Counted from the stretch's first letter, positions 43,254 to 52,407 are shown. The stretch: DNA of 64,000 nucleotides from CAIOYC01 sp965277345 (GCA_965277345.1 CBDICI010000002.1:372001-436000); one strand, 5' to 3'. Notes: generated from the sequence alone by a model not told the origin. A program made the numbers and translations.

Positions 43254-44316
43254 CCGCCACGTCGGCGAGGTCGCACAGGGCGGCGCGCCAGGCCGGATCG
43301 CCGACGCCGATGAGCGCCCGCTTGGCCCGGTCGGCATAGTCGTAGGCGCGGTCCAGGGTGGCGGCGAGGGCGCCGGTGGAGATCACCAGCCCCTGCGCGC
43401 GGACGAAGTCGGCCTCGTCCTGCTCCAGCCGGCCCACCGCGCGGTCCCAGAACGCCGCCTCGCCCTGGCCGGTCCGCGCCACCGCCAGCAACAGCGGTAA
43501 CGTCGCCTTGCCCTCGCGGAAGTCGTCGCCGGGGTTCTTGCCCAGCGCCCCCACCGTGCCCGAGTAGTCGAGGGCGTCGTCCACCAGCTGAAAGGCCAGC
43601 CCGACGTTCAGACCATAGCTGCGGAAGGCCCTGACCCACCGCTCATCGACCCCGGCCGACACCGCGCCCGCCTCCGCCGCCGCGGCGAACAGCTCGGCGG
43701 TCTTGGCGGAGATGATCTCCAGATAGGTCTCCTCGCTGAGGGTGATCTCGTGGGCGCGGGTGAGCTGCAGCACCTCGCCCTCGGAGATGACTCGGGAGGC
43801 CCGGGCCAGGATGTCGAGCGCCCGCATGGAACCCGCCCCGACCATCAGCTCGAAGGCGCGCGCGAACAGGAAATCGCCCACCAGCACGCTCGACGGGGCG
43901 CCCCAGATCAGATGCGCCGCCACCTTGCCCCGGCGCAGGGACGAGGAATCGACCACATCGTCGTGCAGCAGGGTGGCGGTGTGGATGAACTCCACCGCCG
44001 CGGCCAGCTTGCGGAACTCCACGTCCCGCGCGCCCGCCGCCCGCGCCGCCGCCACGGTCATCAGCGGGCGAAGCCGCTTGCCGCCCGCCGCGATCAGGTG
44101 CTCGGCCAGCGCCGGGATCACCGGCACGCTCGACTCCATATGGCGCAGGATCAGTGCATCCACACCGGCCATGTCGCGCTCGGCCAGCGCCAGCAGGCGG
44201 TCGACCGACGGGCCGGACGGCGCCAGGGATGCGGCTGCTGCTTCCAAAACTGAAGGCCTCGTGACTGCCGCGCGCCGGGAGTGGCGTGGGAGGGGGGATG
44301 GCGTGGGAGCCGGCAC
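43237..44316 (-). CDS. ispB: Trans-polyprenyl diphosphate synthase (octaprenyl/decaprenyl type)
   Basis: A prenyltransferase of up to 359 residues that builds the ubiquinone side chain. Both aspartate-rich motifs are present: LLHDDVVDSS (first) and LVDDALDYSG (second, DDxxD variant), with GGKRLRPLM before them. The frame starts with a GTG at 44316 and a 25-residue poorly conserved extension; the true start could be later, for example a TTG before EAAAASLAPSG. Its 3' end overlaps the convergent transferase gene by 17 bases. It is divergent from the methyltransferase gene at 44376. Confidence 0.93.
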   Translation of the reverse strand: MPAPTPSPLPRHSRRAAVTRPSVLEAAAASLAPSGPSVDRLLALAERDMAGVDALILRHMESSVPVIPALAEHLIAAGGKRLRPLMTVAAARAAGARDVEFRKLAAAVEFIHTATLLHDDVVDSSSLRRGKVAAHLIWGAPSSVLVGDFLFARAFELMVGAGSMRALDILARASRVISEGEVLQLTRAHEITLSEETYLEIISAKTAELFAAAAEAGAVSAGVDERWVRAFRSYGLNVGLAFQLVDDALDYSGTVGALGKNPGDDFREGKATLPLLLAVARTGQGEAAFWDRAVGRLEQDEADFVRAQGLVISTGALAATLDRAYDYADRAKRALIGVGDPAWRAALCDLADVAVSRSA

Positions 44317-44375
44317 GTGCGCACAATGGTGACGCGACCCCGGTGGGTCAAGTCAACGCAAGGGTGAACGGCCGT

Positions 44376-45143
44376 ATGGACCAAGCGGTTGCGGACGCGG
44401 CGCCACAGACCGGCGAGAGCCGGCTGCTGGGCGGGCGGCTGCGCCTGGTCCAGCCGAAACGCGGCTATCGGGCGGGCATGGACGCCGCCCTGCTGGCCGC
44501 CGCCGTGACGCTGAAGCCCGGTGAGCGGGCGCTGGAGATCGGCTGCGGCGCAGGCGGGGCGCTGCTGCAGGCGGCGGTGCGCAATCCGGAGGCGGCGCTG
44601 GCGGGTGTGGAGCGCGACCCGGCGACGCTGATCCTGGCGGAAGGGAACATCGCGCGGAACGGCTTGGCGGATCGCGTCACCGCCATGGCCGGCGTGGTGT
44701 CGGGCGGCTTTCGGGCGCTCGGTCAGGGCCGCGTCGACCTGGCCTTCGCCAACCCCCCCTTCTTCGACGATCCCCGGGCGCTCCGCACCCCGGCGCCGGA
44801 GCGGGTGGGGGCCTGGATGGCCGACGACGGCCTCGCCGCCTGGCTGAGCTTCCTGATCGACGCGGTGAAGGATGGCGGCCGGGTGGTGGCGATCCACCGG
44901 GCCGACCGGCTGGCCGACCTGCTGGCCGGTCTTGCCCCCCGCGCCGGATCGATCCGCATCCGCCCGATCCAGCCCCAGGCCGAGGCGCCGGCCAAGCGCG
45001 TGCTGGTGTGGGCGGTGCGCGGCGGCAAGGCCCCGCTGGTGCTGCTGCCGGCGCTGGTCCTGCACGACCGTTCCGGCGCCAAGCACACGCCGCACGCCGA
45101 CGCGATCCTGAAGGGCGAAGCGACGCTGGGGTGGGAGCTATGA
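44376..45143 (+). CDS. tRNA1(Val) N6-adenine methyltransferase-like protein
   Basis: A 255-residue SAM methyltransferase: motif I ALEIGCGAGGALL, acidic GVERDPATL, and the N6-adenine motif FANPPFFDD. The N-terminal GGRLRLVQPKRGYRAGMDA segment is characteristic of the TrmN6 (YfiC) group, which methylates A37 in a tRNA. The start ATG at 44376 is the first that leaves a normal length; no strong ribosome-binding site. The stop overlaps the next ATG (ATGA). Confidence 0.82.
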   Translation: MDQAVADAAPQTGESRLLGGRLRLVQPKRGYRAGMDAALLAAAVTLKPGERALEIGCGAGGALLQAAVRNPEAALAGVERDPATLILAEGNIARNGLADRVTAMAGVVSGGFRALGQGRVDLAFANPPFFDDPRALRTPAPERVGAWMADDGLAAWLSFLIDAVKDGGRVVAIHRADRLADLLAGLAPRAGSIRIRPIQPQAEAPAKRVLVWAVRGGKAPLVLLPALVLHDRSGAKHTPHADAILKGEATLGWEL

Positions 45144-45691
45144 GCATCGAGCCGCCCCTTTACATCGAGATCGCCGCCTTCTGGCGCTACGCTGGGCCCA
45201 AACGGTGGTTCGCGAAGGACGACGTTTTCGACGCGGAGATCGCCGGGCGTTTCCAGGCCGTTCACCTGGCCGCCTCGCGTGGGGACTACGCGGACTGGGT
45301 GATGAGCGCGGAGGGCGCGCTGGCGCTGGTCCTGCTGCTCGACCAGTTTCCGCGCAACCTCTACCGCGACTCCGCCCACGCCTTCGCCACCGACGGCCTG
45401 GCGCGGGCGGCGGCGCGCGAGGCGCTGGCCCGTGGCCACGACCGGGCTACCCCCATGCCGCTGCGCCTGTTCTTCTACATGCCGTTCGAGCATTCCGAAG
45501 ACCCGGCCGACCAGGCGCTCGCCACCGGGCTGGTCAGCGCCGCCGGCGATGCCGACTACACCCGCTACGCCCACATGCACGCCGAGGTGATCGCCCGCTT
45601 CGGCCGCTTTCCCCACCGCAACGCCGTGCTCGGCCGCGACAGCACGGCGGAGGAGCTGGCCTTCCTGGCCGAGGGCGGCTTCAAGGGTTGA
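45140..45691 (+). CDS. DUF924 family protein
   Basis: A 183-residue helical protein with the DUF924 landmarks: EIAAFWRYAGPKRWFAKDDVFD at the N-terminus, LVLLLDQFPRNLYRDSAHAFATD in the middle and FYMPFEHSED. TPR-like helices; function unknown, although the family is very widespread. The ATG overlaps the stop of the methyltransferase gene, so the pair is translationally coupled, and GGGAG precedes it. Convergent with the SnoaL-like gene. Confidence 0.9.
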   Translation: MSIEPPLYIEIAAFWRYAGPKRWFAKDDVFDAEIAGRFQAVHLAASRGDYADWVMSAEGALALVLLLDQFPRNLYRDSAHAFATDGLARAAAREALARGHDRATPMPLRLFFYMPFEHSEDPADQALATGLVSAAGDADYTRYAHMHAEVIARFGRFPHRNAVLGRDSTAEELAFLAEGGFKG

Positions 45692-45700
45692 TCCGTTGCG

Positions 45701-46153
45701 CTAGTTCGGATTGCCGATGTCGATCACGCCCTTCCATTGCCCCTTGGCGTCCTGACGCCAGACGGTGACGTAGTGGCCCTTCGCCAACGGCTTGTCGGCG
45801 CCGATGGGGGTCAGGGTCCAGTGGCCCCAGGTGGCGCCCATATCGCCGGTGGAGGCGAACACCTCGTCCGGCGCCCACCGCAGCTTGGCCTTCTCGGGTG
45901 CATCCCCGCCCTGCGCCCGGTAGATGGCGTCCAGGCCCCGGGCCGGTTCCCCCCCGACGAACTCGCGCCCGTCCACCGGGTCCATGAAGGCGCGGAAGGC
46001 CTTGGCCGAGCCCTCGGCCTGAGACAGGGCGTCGAAGGCGCGCTCCGCCTTCAGGATCGCTTCCGCCTTGGACTTCGGCCCGTGCATCGTCACCTCGGCC
46101 CGCCCGCCGGCGGCCGTCAGGGCCAGGGCCGTCAAGCCCGCCAGAATCCGCAT
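45701..46153 (-). CDS. Secreted SnoaL/DUF4440-like protein
   Basis: A 150-residue protein with a signal peptide (MRILAGLTALALTAAGGRA) and an NTF2-like fold suggested by the helical AEAILKAERAFDALSQAEG segment followed by strands (WGHWTLTPIGADKP, GHYVTVWRQDAKGQWKGVIDIG). Such proteins are periplasmic and mostly uncharacterised. The start has GGGAGGG upstream; the frame is open far upstream but inside miaA. It lies 26 bases after miaA on the same strand and may be cotranscribed. Confidence 0.8.
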   Translation of the reverse strand: MRILAGLTALALTAAGGRAEVTMHGPKSKAEAILKAERAFDALSQAEGSAKAFRAFMDPVDGREFVGGEPARGLDAIYRAQGGDAPEKAKLRWAPDEVFASTGDMGATWGHWTLTPIGADKPLAKGHYVTVWRQDAKGQWKGVIDIGNPN

Positions 46154-46179
46154 CCCGCCCTCCCCTGCCTGGACCCGGA

Positions 46180-47109
46180 TTAAGCGCCGGGCGGAGGCGT
46201 TTGGCCAGAGAGAAGCCGCATCGCCGACGTCAGGTCCGGGTGGCTGAGCCTCGGCCAGTCCGGCGTCTGGTTGCGGAACCAGGTGGTCTGACGCTTGGCG
46301 TAGCGGCGGGTGGACTGGCGGGCCGCCGCCAGCGCCGCCTCGAGCGTGGCCTCGCCGCGCAAGTGGGCGGCGAACTCCGGCGCCCCCAGCGCCTTCATCA
46401 CCGGCAGGCTGGGATCGAGGCCCCGCGCCGTCAGCGCCGCCACCTCCGCCAGCGCCCCGTGCTCCACCATGACGCCGAGCCGCGCATCGCAGCGCGCATA
46501 GAGCGCCGCCCGCGGCGGATCGAGCACCAGGCCCCTCCAGCCTGTGAGCCCCGGGCGGGCGGTCTGCGCCTGCCAGTCGGTCAGGGAACGGCCGGTGACC
46601 TCCGCCACCGCCAGGGCGCGGATCAGGCGTTGCCGGTCGCCGCGCTCGATCCGCGCCGCCGCAGAGGGGTCGAGCGCCGCCAGTCGCTGGCGAAAGCCCT
46701 CCTCGCCCTCGGCATGGTAGCGCGCCTCCACCGCCGCGCGCTCCGCCTCGCCCACCGGCGGGATGTCCGACAGGCCTCGGGTCAGGGCGTGGAAATAGAG
46801 CCCCGTGCCGCCGACGACGATCGCCGGGCGACCCCGCGCCGCGATCCCGGCGAGAGACTCGCCCGCCGCCGACCGCCAGCGCCCCACCGACCAAGCCTGC
46901 GCCCCATCCGCCACGCCGTCCAGATGGTGCGGCGCGCGGGCCAGGTCGGCGGGGTCCGGCCGCGCCGTCAGAAGCCGCAGGTCCGCATAGAGCTGCATGG
47001 AGTCGGCGTTGACGATCTCGCCGCCCATCGCTTCGGCCAGGGCGAGGGCGAGGCCGGACTTGCCGCTTGCGGTCGGCCCGGCGATCAGCCAGACGCTCGG
47101 CTCAGCCAT
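46180..47109 (-). CDS. miaA: tRNA dimethylallyltransferase
   Basis: A 309-residue enzyme that adds a dimethylallyl group to A37 of tRNAs reading UNN codons. P-loop GPTASGKS at residues 11-18, VNADSMQLYADL, VVGGTGLYFHAL and the C-terminal RQSTRRYAKRQTTWFRN (partial zinc-finger-like region) are all present. Its ATG shares two bases with the divergent serB ATG (CATG, 47107-47110), so there is no intergenic region at all upstream; its promoter must lie within serB or further. Confidence 0.95.
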   Translation of the reverse strand: MAEPSVWLIAGPTASGKSGLALALAEAMGGEIVNADSMQLYADLRLLTARPDPADLARAPHHLDGVADGAQAWSVGRWRSAAGESLAGIAARGRPAIVVGGTGLYFHALTRGLSDIPPVGEAERAAVEARYHAEGEEGFRQRLAALDPSAAARIERGDRQRLIRALAVAEVTGRSLTDWQAQTARPGLTGWRGLVLDPPRAALYARCDARLGVMVEHGALAEVAALTARGLDPSLPVMKALGAPEFAAHLRGEATLEAALAAARQSTRRYAKRQTTWFRNQTPDWPRLSHPDLTSAMRLLSGQTPPPGA

Positions 47110-47995
47110 GCTCGCGCTCACCCTCGTCACGCCCGAACCCGACGCCCTGCCCGCCGCGCAAATGCGGCTGGAGGGAGCGGTGAGCGTCGCCGGCGGCGCG
47201 GTCAAGGACCGGCGTCGGCTGGGCCCGGGCGCCGCCGACTGGACGGTGGAGGGCGCCGGCCTCGCCGCCCTCCGCGAGGGCGCGCAGCTGGCGCTGGCCG
47301 GCCTGCCGGCGGATGTCTGCGTGCAGCCGGCGGAGGGGCGGCGCAAGCGCCTGCTGCTGGCCGACATGGATTCCACCGTCATCGGCTGCGAATGCCTGGA
47401 TGAGCTGGCCGACTTCGCCGGTTGCAAGGCCGAGGTGGCGACGATCACCGACCGCGCCATGAAGGGCGAGATCGACTTCGAGGGCGCGCTTCGCGAGCGC
47501 GTCGCCATGCTGGCCGACCTGCCGTTGGCGGCGGTGGAGACCTGCTATCACGAACGGGTGCGGCTGAACCCCGGGGCGCGAACCCTGGCGCGCACGATGG
47601 TGGCGCAGGGCGCGCGCTGCGTGCTGGTCTCCGGCGGCTTCACCAGTTTCACGGGCCGGGTGGCCGAGGCCGCGGGCTTTCACGCCGATTTCGCCAACAC
47701 CCTGCTCGACGACGGCGCGCGGCTGCTCGGCCGGGTCGGCGAGCCGATCCTCGGCCGCGAAGCCAAGCTGGCGGCGCTGGAGCGGGAGGCGACGGCGCTC
47801 GGCCTCGGCATGGAGGCGGCGCTGGCGGTGGGCGACGGCGCCAACGATCTGGCCATGATCGGCGCGGCCGGCCTCGGCGTCGCTTATCGCGCCAAGCCGG
47901 TGGTGGCCGCCGGGGCCGACGCCCGTCTGGACCACGCCGACCTCACCGCCCTGCTCTATTTCCAGGGCTATGCGGTGGATGAGTTCACGACCTGA
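47108..47995 (+). CDS. serB: Phosphoserine phosphatase
   Basis: A 295-residue HAD phosphatase that makes serine from phosphoserine. Motif I DMDSTVIG has nucleophile Asp86 and Asp88; motif II is VLVSGGFTSF, motif III/IV is VGDGANDLAMI. An N-terminal 75-residue part (ACT-like region) precedes it. The start overlaps the divergent miaA start by two bases. No ribosome-binding site can be recognised because the upstream bases are the 5' end of miaA; a leaderless or weakly initiated message is possible. Confidence 0.94.
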   Translation: MLALTLVTPEPDALPAAQMRLEGAVSVAGGAVKDRRRLGPGAADWTVEGAGLAALREGAQLALAGLPADVCVQPAEGRRKRLLLADMDSTVIGCECLDELADFAGCKAEVATITDRAMKGEIDFEGALRERVAMLADLPLAAVETCYHERVRLNPGARTLARTMVAQGARCVLVSGGFTSFTGRVAEAAGFHADFANTLLDDGARLLGRVGEPILGREAKLAALEREATALGLGMEAALAVGDGANDLAMIGAAGLGVAYRAKPVVAAGADARLDHADLTALLYFQGYAVDEFTT

Positions 47996-47999
47996 ACCC

Positions 48000-48021
48000 T
48001 CTCCCTGAGGGAGAGGGGTTC
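48000..48021. repeat. Short perfect hairpin between serB and mrp
   Basis: CCCTCTCCC-TGA-GGGAGAGGG, a 9-bp perfect stem 5 bases after the serB stop. There is no T run behind it, so termination is uncertain. The same sequence is a frequent intergenic repeat in GC-rich bacteria. Confidence 0.55.
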
Positions 48022-48053
48022 CAATGGGGGGCCGGCGGAGATACCACCCCGGC

Positions 48054-49157
48054 ATGGACGTCACCCCGAGCCGCACCGCCGTTCTACAGGCGTTGGACGC
48101 GATCAAGGACCCTCGGTCGAACCAGGGGCTGGCGCTGGCCGGGCTGGTGCGCGGCCTCTCCATCCGCGAGGGGCGGGTCGGCTTCATGCTGGAGGTGAAG
48201 GCCGCCGACGCCGCCGCCTATGCGCCGGTGCGCGCGCAGGCGGAGGCGGCGCTCCGCGCCCTGCCGGGGGTGACCCAGGCCCAGGTGGTGCTCACCAGCG
48301 AAGATGGCGCGCCGCCGCCTGCACCGGACCGGCGCGCCGCTGTGGCCAATGATCCCAAGGCCGCGCTTCGCCCCGCGCCCACCGCCACCCGGCCCGACCA
48401 CGTGCGGCGGATCATCGCCGTGGCCTCGGCCAAGGGCGGGGTCGGCAAGTCCACCGTCGCGGCCAACCTCGCCTGCGCCTTCGCCCTGCTGGGTCTTCGC
48501 GTCGGGCTGATGGACGCCGATATCTATGGCCCCTCCATCCCCACCATGATGGGCGTCTCCGGCCAGCCGCGCATGACCGCCGACCAGCGGATGATCCCGG
48601 CCGAGGCGCACGGGGTGAAGGTCACCTCCATCGGCCTGATCGTGGAGGCGGACAGCGCCATGATCTGGCGCGGCCCCATGGCCTCCTCCGCCGTGGTGCA
48701 GCTTATCAACGAGGTGGCGTGGGGCACGGCGGCCGAGCCCCTCGACATTCTCGTGCTCGACCTGCCGCCGGGGACGGGGGATGTGCTGCTCACCCTGTCG
48801 CAGAAGATCGTCCTCGACGGGGCGGTGATCGTCTCCACCCCCCAGACCGTGGCCCTGGCCGACGTGCGGCGGGGCGCGGCCATGTTCCGCAAGCTGGAGG
48901 TGGCGGTGCTGGGCGTGGTGGAGAACATGGCCTATTTCCCCGATCCGGCCACTGGGGCGCCCATCGAAATCTTCGGCCGCGGCGGGGCCAGGGCCCTGGC
49001 GGCGGAGATCGGCGTCCCCTTCCTGGCCGAACTGCCCATCGACATCGCGCTGCGCCAGGGTGGCGATAACGGCGCCCCCCTCGTGGCCGCCGCACCGCAG
49101 AGCGCCACGGCCGTGGCGTTCATGACGATGGCGCAGGTGTTGACTCCGCGCGGATAG
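48054..49157 (+). CDS. mrp: Mrp/ApbC-family Fe-S cluster carrier ATPase
   Basis: A 367-residue P-loop protein that carries or assembles Fe-S clusters. An N-terminal MIP18-like (DUF59) domain (about 1-90) is followed by the deviant Walker A KGGVGKS at 127-133, MDADIYGPSIPTMMG and LDLPPGTGDV. The CxxC pair of E. coli-type Mrp/ApbC is absent: the matching place reads VENMAYFPDPATG, as far as can be judged by eye. No cysteine pair takes its place. The ATG at 48054 fits the family N-terminus; the frame is open to 48024. The CDF transporter gene follows 10 bases later. Confidence 0.92.
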   Translation: MDVTPSRTAVLQALDAIKDPRSNQGLALAGLVRGLSIREGRVGFMLEVKAADAAAYAPVRAQAEAALRALPGVTQAQVVLTSEDGAPPPAPDRRAAVANDPKAALRPAPTATRPDHVRRIIAVASAKGGVGKSTVAANLACAFALLGLRVGLMDADIYGPSIPTMMGVSGQPRMTADQRMIPAEAHGVKVTSIGLIVEADSAMIWRGPMASSAVVQLINEVAWGTAAEPLDILVLDLPPGTGDVLLTLSQKIVLDGAVIVSTPQTVALADVRRGAAMFRKLEVAVLGVVENMAYFPDPATGAPIEIFGRGGARALAAEIGVPFLAELPIDIALRQGGDNGAPLVAAAPQSATAVAFMTMAQVLTPRG

Positions 49158-49167
49158 GAACGCCCGC

Positions 49168-49761
49168 ATGGGGAATGATGAGGACCTTGGGAGGGCCATC
49201 CGGCTCGTCGCCCTGCTCAATCTCGCCTATTTCGGCATCGAGGTGTCGATCGCCCTGCGCATCGGCTCGGTGTCGCTGCTGGCCGACAGCGCCGACTTCT
49301 TCGAGGACGCCGCCGTCAATTTCCTGATCGTCGCGGCGCTCGGATGGAGCCCGGCCAGGCGCGCGCGGATCGGCCTGGCGCTGTCCGCCGTGCTGTTGCT
49401 TCCCGTCCTGGCCTTCGTCTGGACCCTGTGGCGCAAGCTCGGCCATCCGACAGCGCCAAGCGCCCTGGGCTTGACCGGCGCCGGACTCGGCGCGCTGGCG
49501 GTCAACCTGTTCTGCGCCTTCACCCTTGCCCGCTACCGGGCGCACCGCGGCAGCCTGACCCAAGCGGCGTTCCTGTCCGCCCGAAACGACGCCCTCGCCA
49601 ATATCGGCATCATCGTCGCCGGTCTTATGACCGCCGTCATCCGCTCGCCCTGGCCGGACGTGATCGTCGGCCTGGCCATCGCCGTCTTGAACGCCGATGC
49701 GGCGCGCGCGGTATGGCGCGCCGCCAGGGCCGAATATCGCGAGGCGTCAACGCAACCGTGA
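49168..49761 (+). CDS. Cation diffusion facilitator-like transporter
   Basis: A 197-residue membrane protein with six helices and no C-terminal cytoplasmic domain. The metal-site helices are recognisable: VSLLADSADFFEDA (normally H/D-x-x-x-D, here D and D) and SARNDALANIGII. CDF proteins export Zn2+, Co2+ or Fe2+ from the cytoplasm in exchange for protons. It lacks the histidine-rich loop of typical Zn transporters and is short, so the substrate is open. AGGAA precedes the start; probably cotranscribed with mrp. Confidence 0.85.
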   Translation: MGNDEDLGRAIRLVALLNLAYFGIEVSIALRIGSVSLLADSADFFEDAAVNFLIVAALGWSPARRARIGLALSAVLLLPVLAFVWTLWRKLGHPTAPSALGLTGAGLGALAVNLFCAFTLARYRAHRGSLTQAAFLSARNDALANIGIIVAGLMTAVIRSPWPDVIVGLAIAVLNADAARAVWRAARAEYREASTQP

Positions 49762-49786
49762 CGCCGGGAGGACGACGGCCCGGCCC

Positions 49787-51508
49787 TCACATCCGCGCTG
49801 GCGTCTCGATGCCGAGCAGCTGAAGCGATTGTTCGAGCTGACGCAAGGTGGTCTGGGCCAGGGTGAGACGGGAAGCGCGGGTGGCTTCGTGGCCGGCCTG
49901 CAGGATCGGGCAGGCGGCGTAGAAGCGCGAAAAGCTCTGGGCCAGGCGATAGGCGTGCTCGGCGATGGTATGCGGCGCGCGTTTGTCATAGGCGTCGCTC
50001 AGCGCCTGGTCGAAGGCGTCGAGCGCCAGCACCAGATCACGTTCGGCGGGCTCCTGCACCACCACCGGCCCCGCCTCCGCCCGTTGCTCGGCGGCGCGGC
50101 GCAGCAGGGATTTGATCCGCACCGCCTGATATAGCAGGTAGGGGCCGGTCTTGCCCTCGAAGCTCATGAAACGGTCGAGGTCGAAGACGTAGGACGTGCC
50201 GCGGAAGCTCGACAGGTCGGCGAACTTCAGCGCCGCCACGGCCACCTTGTGGGCCGTGGCCTCGAAATCTTCTGGCGACAGCTCGGCGCCCAGATTGGCC
50301 TCGTGCAGCCGCTCGCGCGCCTTGTCGGTGGCCAGGGTGATCAGGTCATGCAGCTTCAGCACCCCGCCCGCGCGGGTCTTGAATGGCTTGCCGTCCGGCC
50401 CGTTCATGGTGCCGAAGCCGATATGCTCAAGCTCGCCCTCGTGGGCGTAGCCGGCGAGATAGGCGGCGCGGAACACCTGCTCGAAGTGGTCGGCCTGGCG
50501 CTGGTCCACCACGTACAGGATCAGCCGCGGATCGAAGCTGCGCCGCCGATCGACGATGGTGGCGAGATCGGTGGCGCCGTACATGGCCGACCCCTCGGAC
50601 GAGACGACGATCAGCGGCGGCGCCGCCTTCCGGTCGGTCTCGCGCGCCACGCGCACGATCTCAGCCCCCTGGTCCGGGACGAGCAGGCCCTTGGCGCGCA
50701 GATCCTCCACCATGGCGGCCATGAGCGGATCGGCGTCGCTCTCGCCTTTCCAGAGGTCGAAATCGACGCCCAGCGCGTGGAACTCGCGTTGCAGGGCGGT
50801 GCGGCTGACCTCCACGAAGCGGCGCCACAGGGCGCGGTAGTCCTCGCGTCCGGCCTGCAGCTCGGCGGTGGCCCGGCGCGCGCAGTCGCGAAACTCGGTA
50901 TCGGCCTTGGCGCGGGCCGAGGCCTCCGGATAGAGCCGCTCCAGATCCTCCAGTGTGAGCACAGCCGGGTCGATCCCCTCGTCCTGCACGGCCACGATCA
51001 GGAGGCCCATCTGGAAACCCCAGTCGCCGAAGTGGGCGTCGCCCAGCACCTCGTCGCCGCGCCAGCGATACAGCCGCTTCAGCGCCTCGCCGATGATCGA
51101 AGCGCGCAGGTGGCCGACGTGCATGGGCTTGGCCACGTTCGGGCCGCCATAGTCGATCATCACCCGGCGGGGCGCGGCCACCCGTTCGCCGCCGGCGCGG
51201 GGGTCGGCGGCGATCTCGTCAGCGCGGGCGGACAGGGCCGCATCGGTAAGGGTCAGGTTGATGAAGCCCGGCCCGGCGATCTCCACCGAGGCCAGGCGCG
51301 GGTCGGCCCTCAGCCGCTCGGCCACGCGGGCGGCGATGCCACGGGGGTTGGCCTTGGCCGATTTCGCCGCCGCCAAGGCGCCGTTGGACTGGAAGTCGGC
51401 CAGGTCCGGCCGGTCCGAAGCGCCGACCCGACCGAGTTCGGCCGGCAGCCCCTCGGCGGCGAAGGCGGCGGCGGCCACATCGCCGAGGGTGCGTTTCAGA
51501 TCAGCCAT
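49787..51508 (-). CDS. argS: Arginyl-tRNA synthetase
   Basis: A 573-residue class I synthetase. The N-terminal Add-1 domain (about 1-110) is followed by the HIGH-type signature HVGH near residue 130 (KPMHVGHLRASIIGE). As usual for ArgRS, no KMSKS is visible. The C-terminal anticodon-binding DALR domain starts near 455 (YLLYQAVRIKSLLRRA) and ends RMLRQLEQSL-like in TTLRQLEQSLQLLGIETP. Full length. It stands alone on the minus strand, 67 bases before the gene at 51576. Confidence 0.98.
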   Translation of the reverse strand: MADLKRTLGDVAAAAFAAEGLPAELGRVGASDRPDLADFQSNGALAAAKSAKANPRGIAARVAERLRADPRLASVEIAGPGFINLTLTDAALSARADEIAADPRAGGERVAAPRRVMIDYGGPNVAKPMHVGHLRASIIGEALKRLYRWRGDEVLGDAHFGDWGFQMGLLIVAVQDEGIDPAVLTLEDLERLYPEASARAKADTEFRDCARRATAELQAGREDYRALWRRFVEVSRTALQREFHALGVDFDLWKGESDADPLMAAMVEDLRAKGLLVPDQGAEIVRVARETDRKAAPPLIVVSSEGSAMYGATDLATIVDRRRSFDPRLILYVVDQRQADHFEQVFRAAYLAGYAHEGELEHIGFGTMNGPDGKPFKTRAGGVLKLHDLITLATDKARERLHEANLGAELSPEDFEATAHKVAVAALKFADLSSFRGTSYVFDLDRFMSFEGKTGPYLLYQAVRIKSLLRRAAEQRAEAGPVVVQEPAERDLVLALDAFDQALSDAYDKRAPHTIAEHAYRLAQSFSRFYAACPILQAGHEATRASRLTLAQTTLRQLEQSLQLLGIETPARM

Positions 51509-51575
51509 GCTCGGGCAAGTCTCGCTAAGGTTCGGGCCGGCGATAGCCTGTCCGGCTCGCCACGGCGACCCGCGG

Positions 51576-52277
51576 CTAGTTCGCCGCGCCGCCGGTTTCC
51601 GCGCGGGCGGTCTCGGTGGTGTTGGTGGGGCGGAAGCGCTTGCCCAGGCGGTTGAACTCGGCCATGTCCGGGGTCACGTCGAAGCCGATCAGCACCTCGA
51701 AATTGCCGCCGTTCACCGTGGCGTTGGCGCGCGGGATCTGGATGTCCTTCAGCATGTCGGTGACGGTGATGCGGTCCTGACCGGGTTGGAACTCGCCGAC
51801 GATGTCGAAATACTGCTTGCCGATCACCGCCGAGTTGCGCGTCGTCACCGCCACCCAGTAGCGATAATCCTTGGTGGCGCCGTGCGCCTGCGGCCCGCGA
51901 CCGAGGCCGAACTGTATCGCCGCCTGCAGCTTGATCGGCTCATTGCCCTTGTACTGGCAGGTGGAGCGCACGCCCTCGATCTCGCCGGTCCAGCCGACCG
52001 CGTTGGCGGCCTCCTTGTTGTCCTTCAGCTCCACATAGCGGGCGGCGTCGTAGAGCACTTTCACATAGGGACAGGGGCCGGCGTTCTTGACCGAAGGCAG
52101 CGGCGCGGGCGAGGTGTCCCACTCCTTCTCCTTCTGCTTCTTCTTCTTGTCGGCCTCGTCCTCGGCCTGGCGGCGGGCGTCGTCATCACGCTGGCTCTGC
52201 TGGGCATAGCTCTTGACCGCCGGCGCCAAGGCCAGGAGGGCGACACCAAGGAACACGAAGGAAAGACGACGCATCAC
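51576..52277 (-). CDS. Exported protein of unknown function
   Basis: A 233-residue protein with a signal peptide (hydrophobic core LSFVFLGVALLALAPA, cut near SYA-Q). A charged coiled segment follows (DDDARRQAEDEADKKKKQKE), then a folded part with two cysteines (AGPCPYVKVLYDAARYVEL, RSTCQYKG) and RYWVAVTTRNSAVIGKQYFDI. No family is recognised with confidence; the pattern suggests a conserved periplasmic protein of Caulobacterales. Two ATGs in a row leave one codon of uncertainty. It lies upstream of argS on the same strand. Confidence 0.7.
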   Translation of the reverse strand: MMRRLSFVFLGVALLALAPAVKSYAQQSQRDDDARRQAEDEADKKKKQKEKEWDTSPAPLPSVKNAGPCPYVKVLYDAARYVELKDNKEAANAVGWTGEIEGVRSTCQYKGNEPIKLQAAIQFGLGRGPQAHGATKDYRYWVAVTTRNSAVIGKQYFDIVGEFQPGQDRITVTDMLKDIQIPRANATVNGGNFEVLIGFDVTPDMAEFNRLGKRFRPTNTTETARAETGGAAN

Positions 52278-52407
52278 GATGATCCGGAAAGGGAAATGCG
52301 GGCGCCGGACGCCAGCTTGCTCGCTTCATACTCCCTACGGCTTTGCGTCGCAATGAAGGCAGCGCACACGAAGGGGGCGGATCGACGCGGGCGGGCAGGT
52401 GCGAGGG

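Noticed and set aside
48000..48021. Perfect hairpin considered as a serB terminator
   Set aside because: No T run follows the stem; kept only as a repeat-like hairpin.
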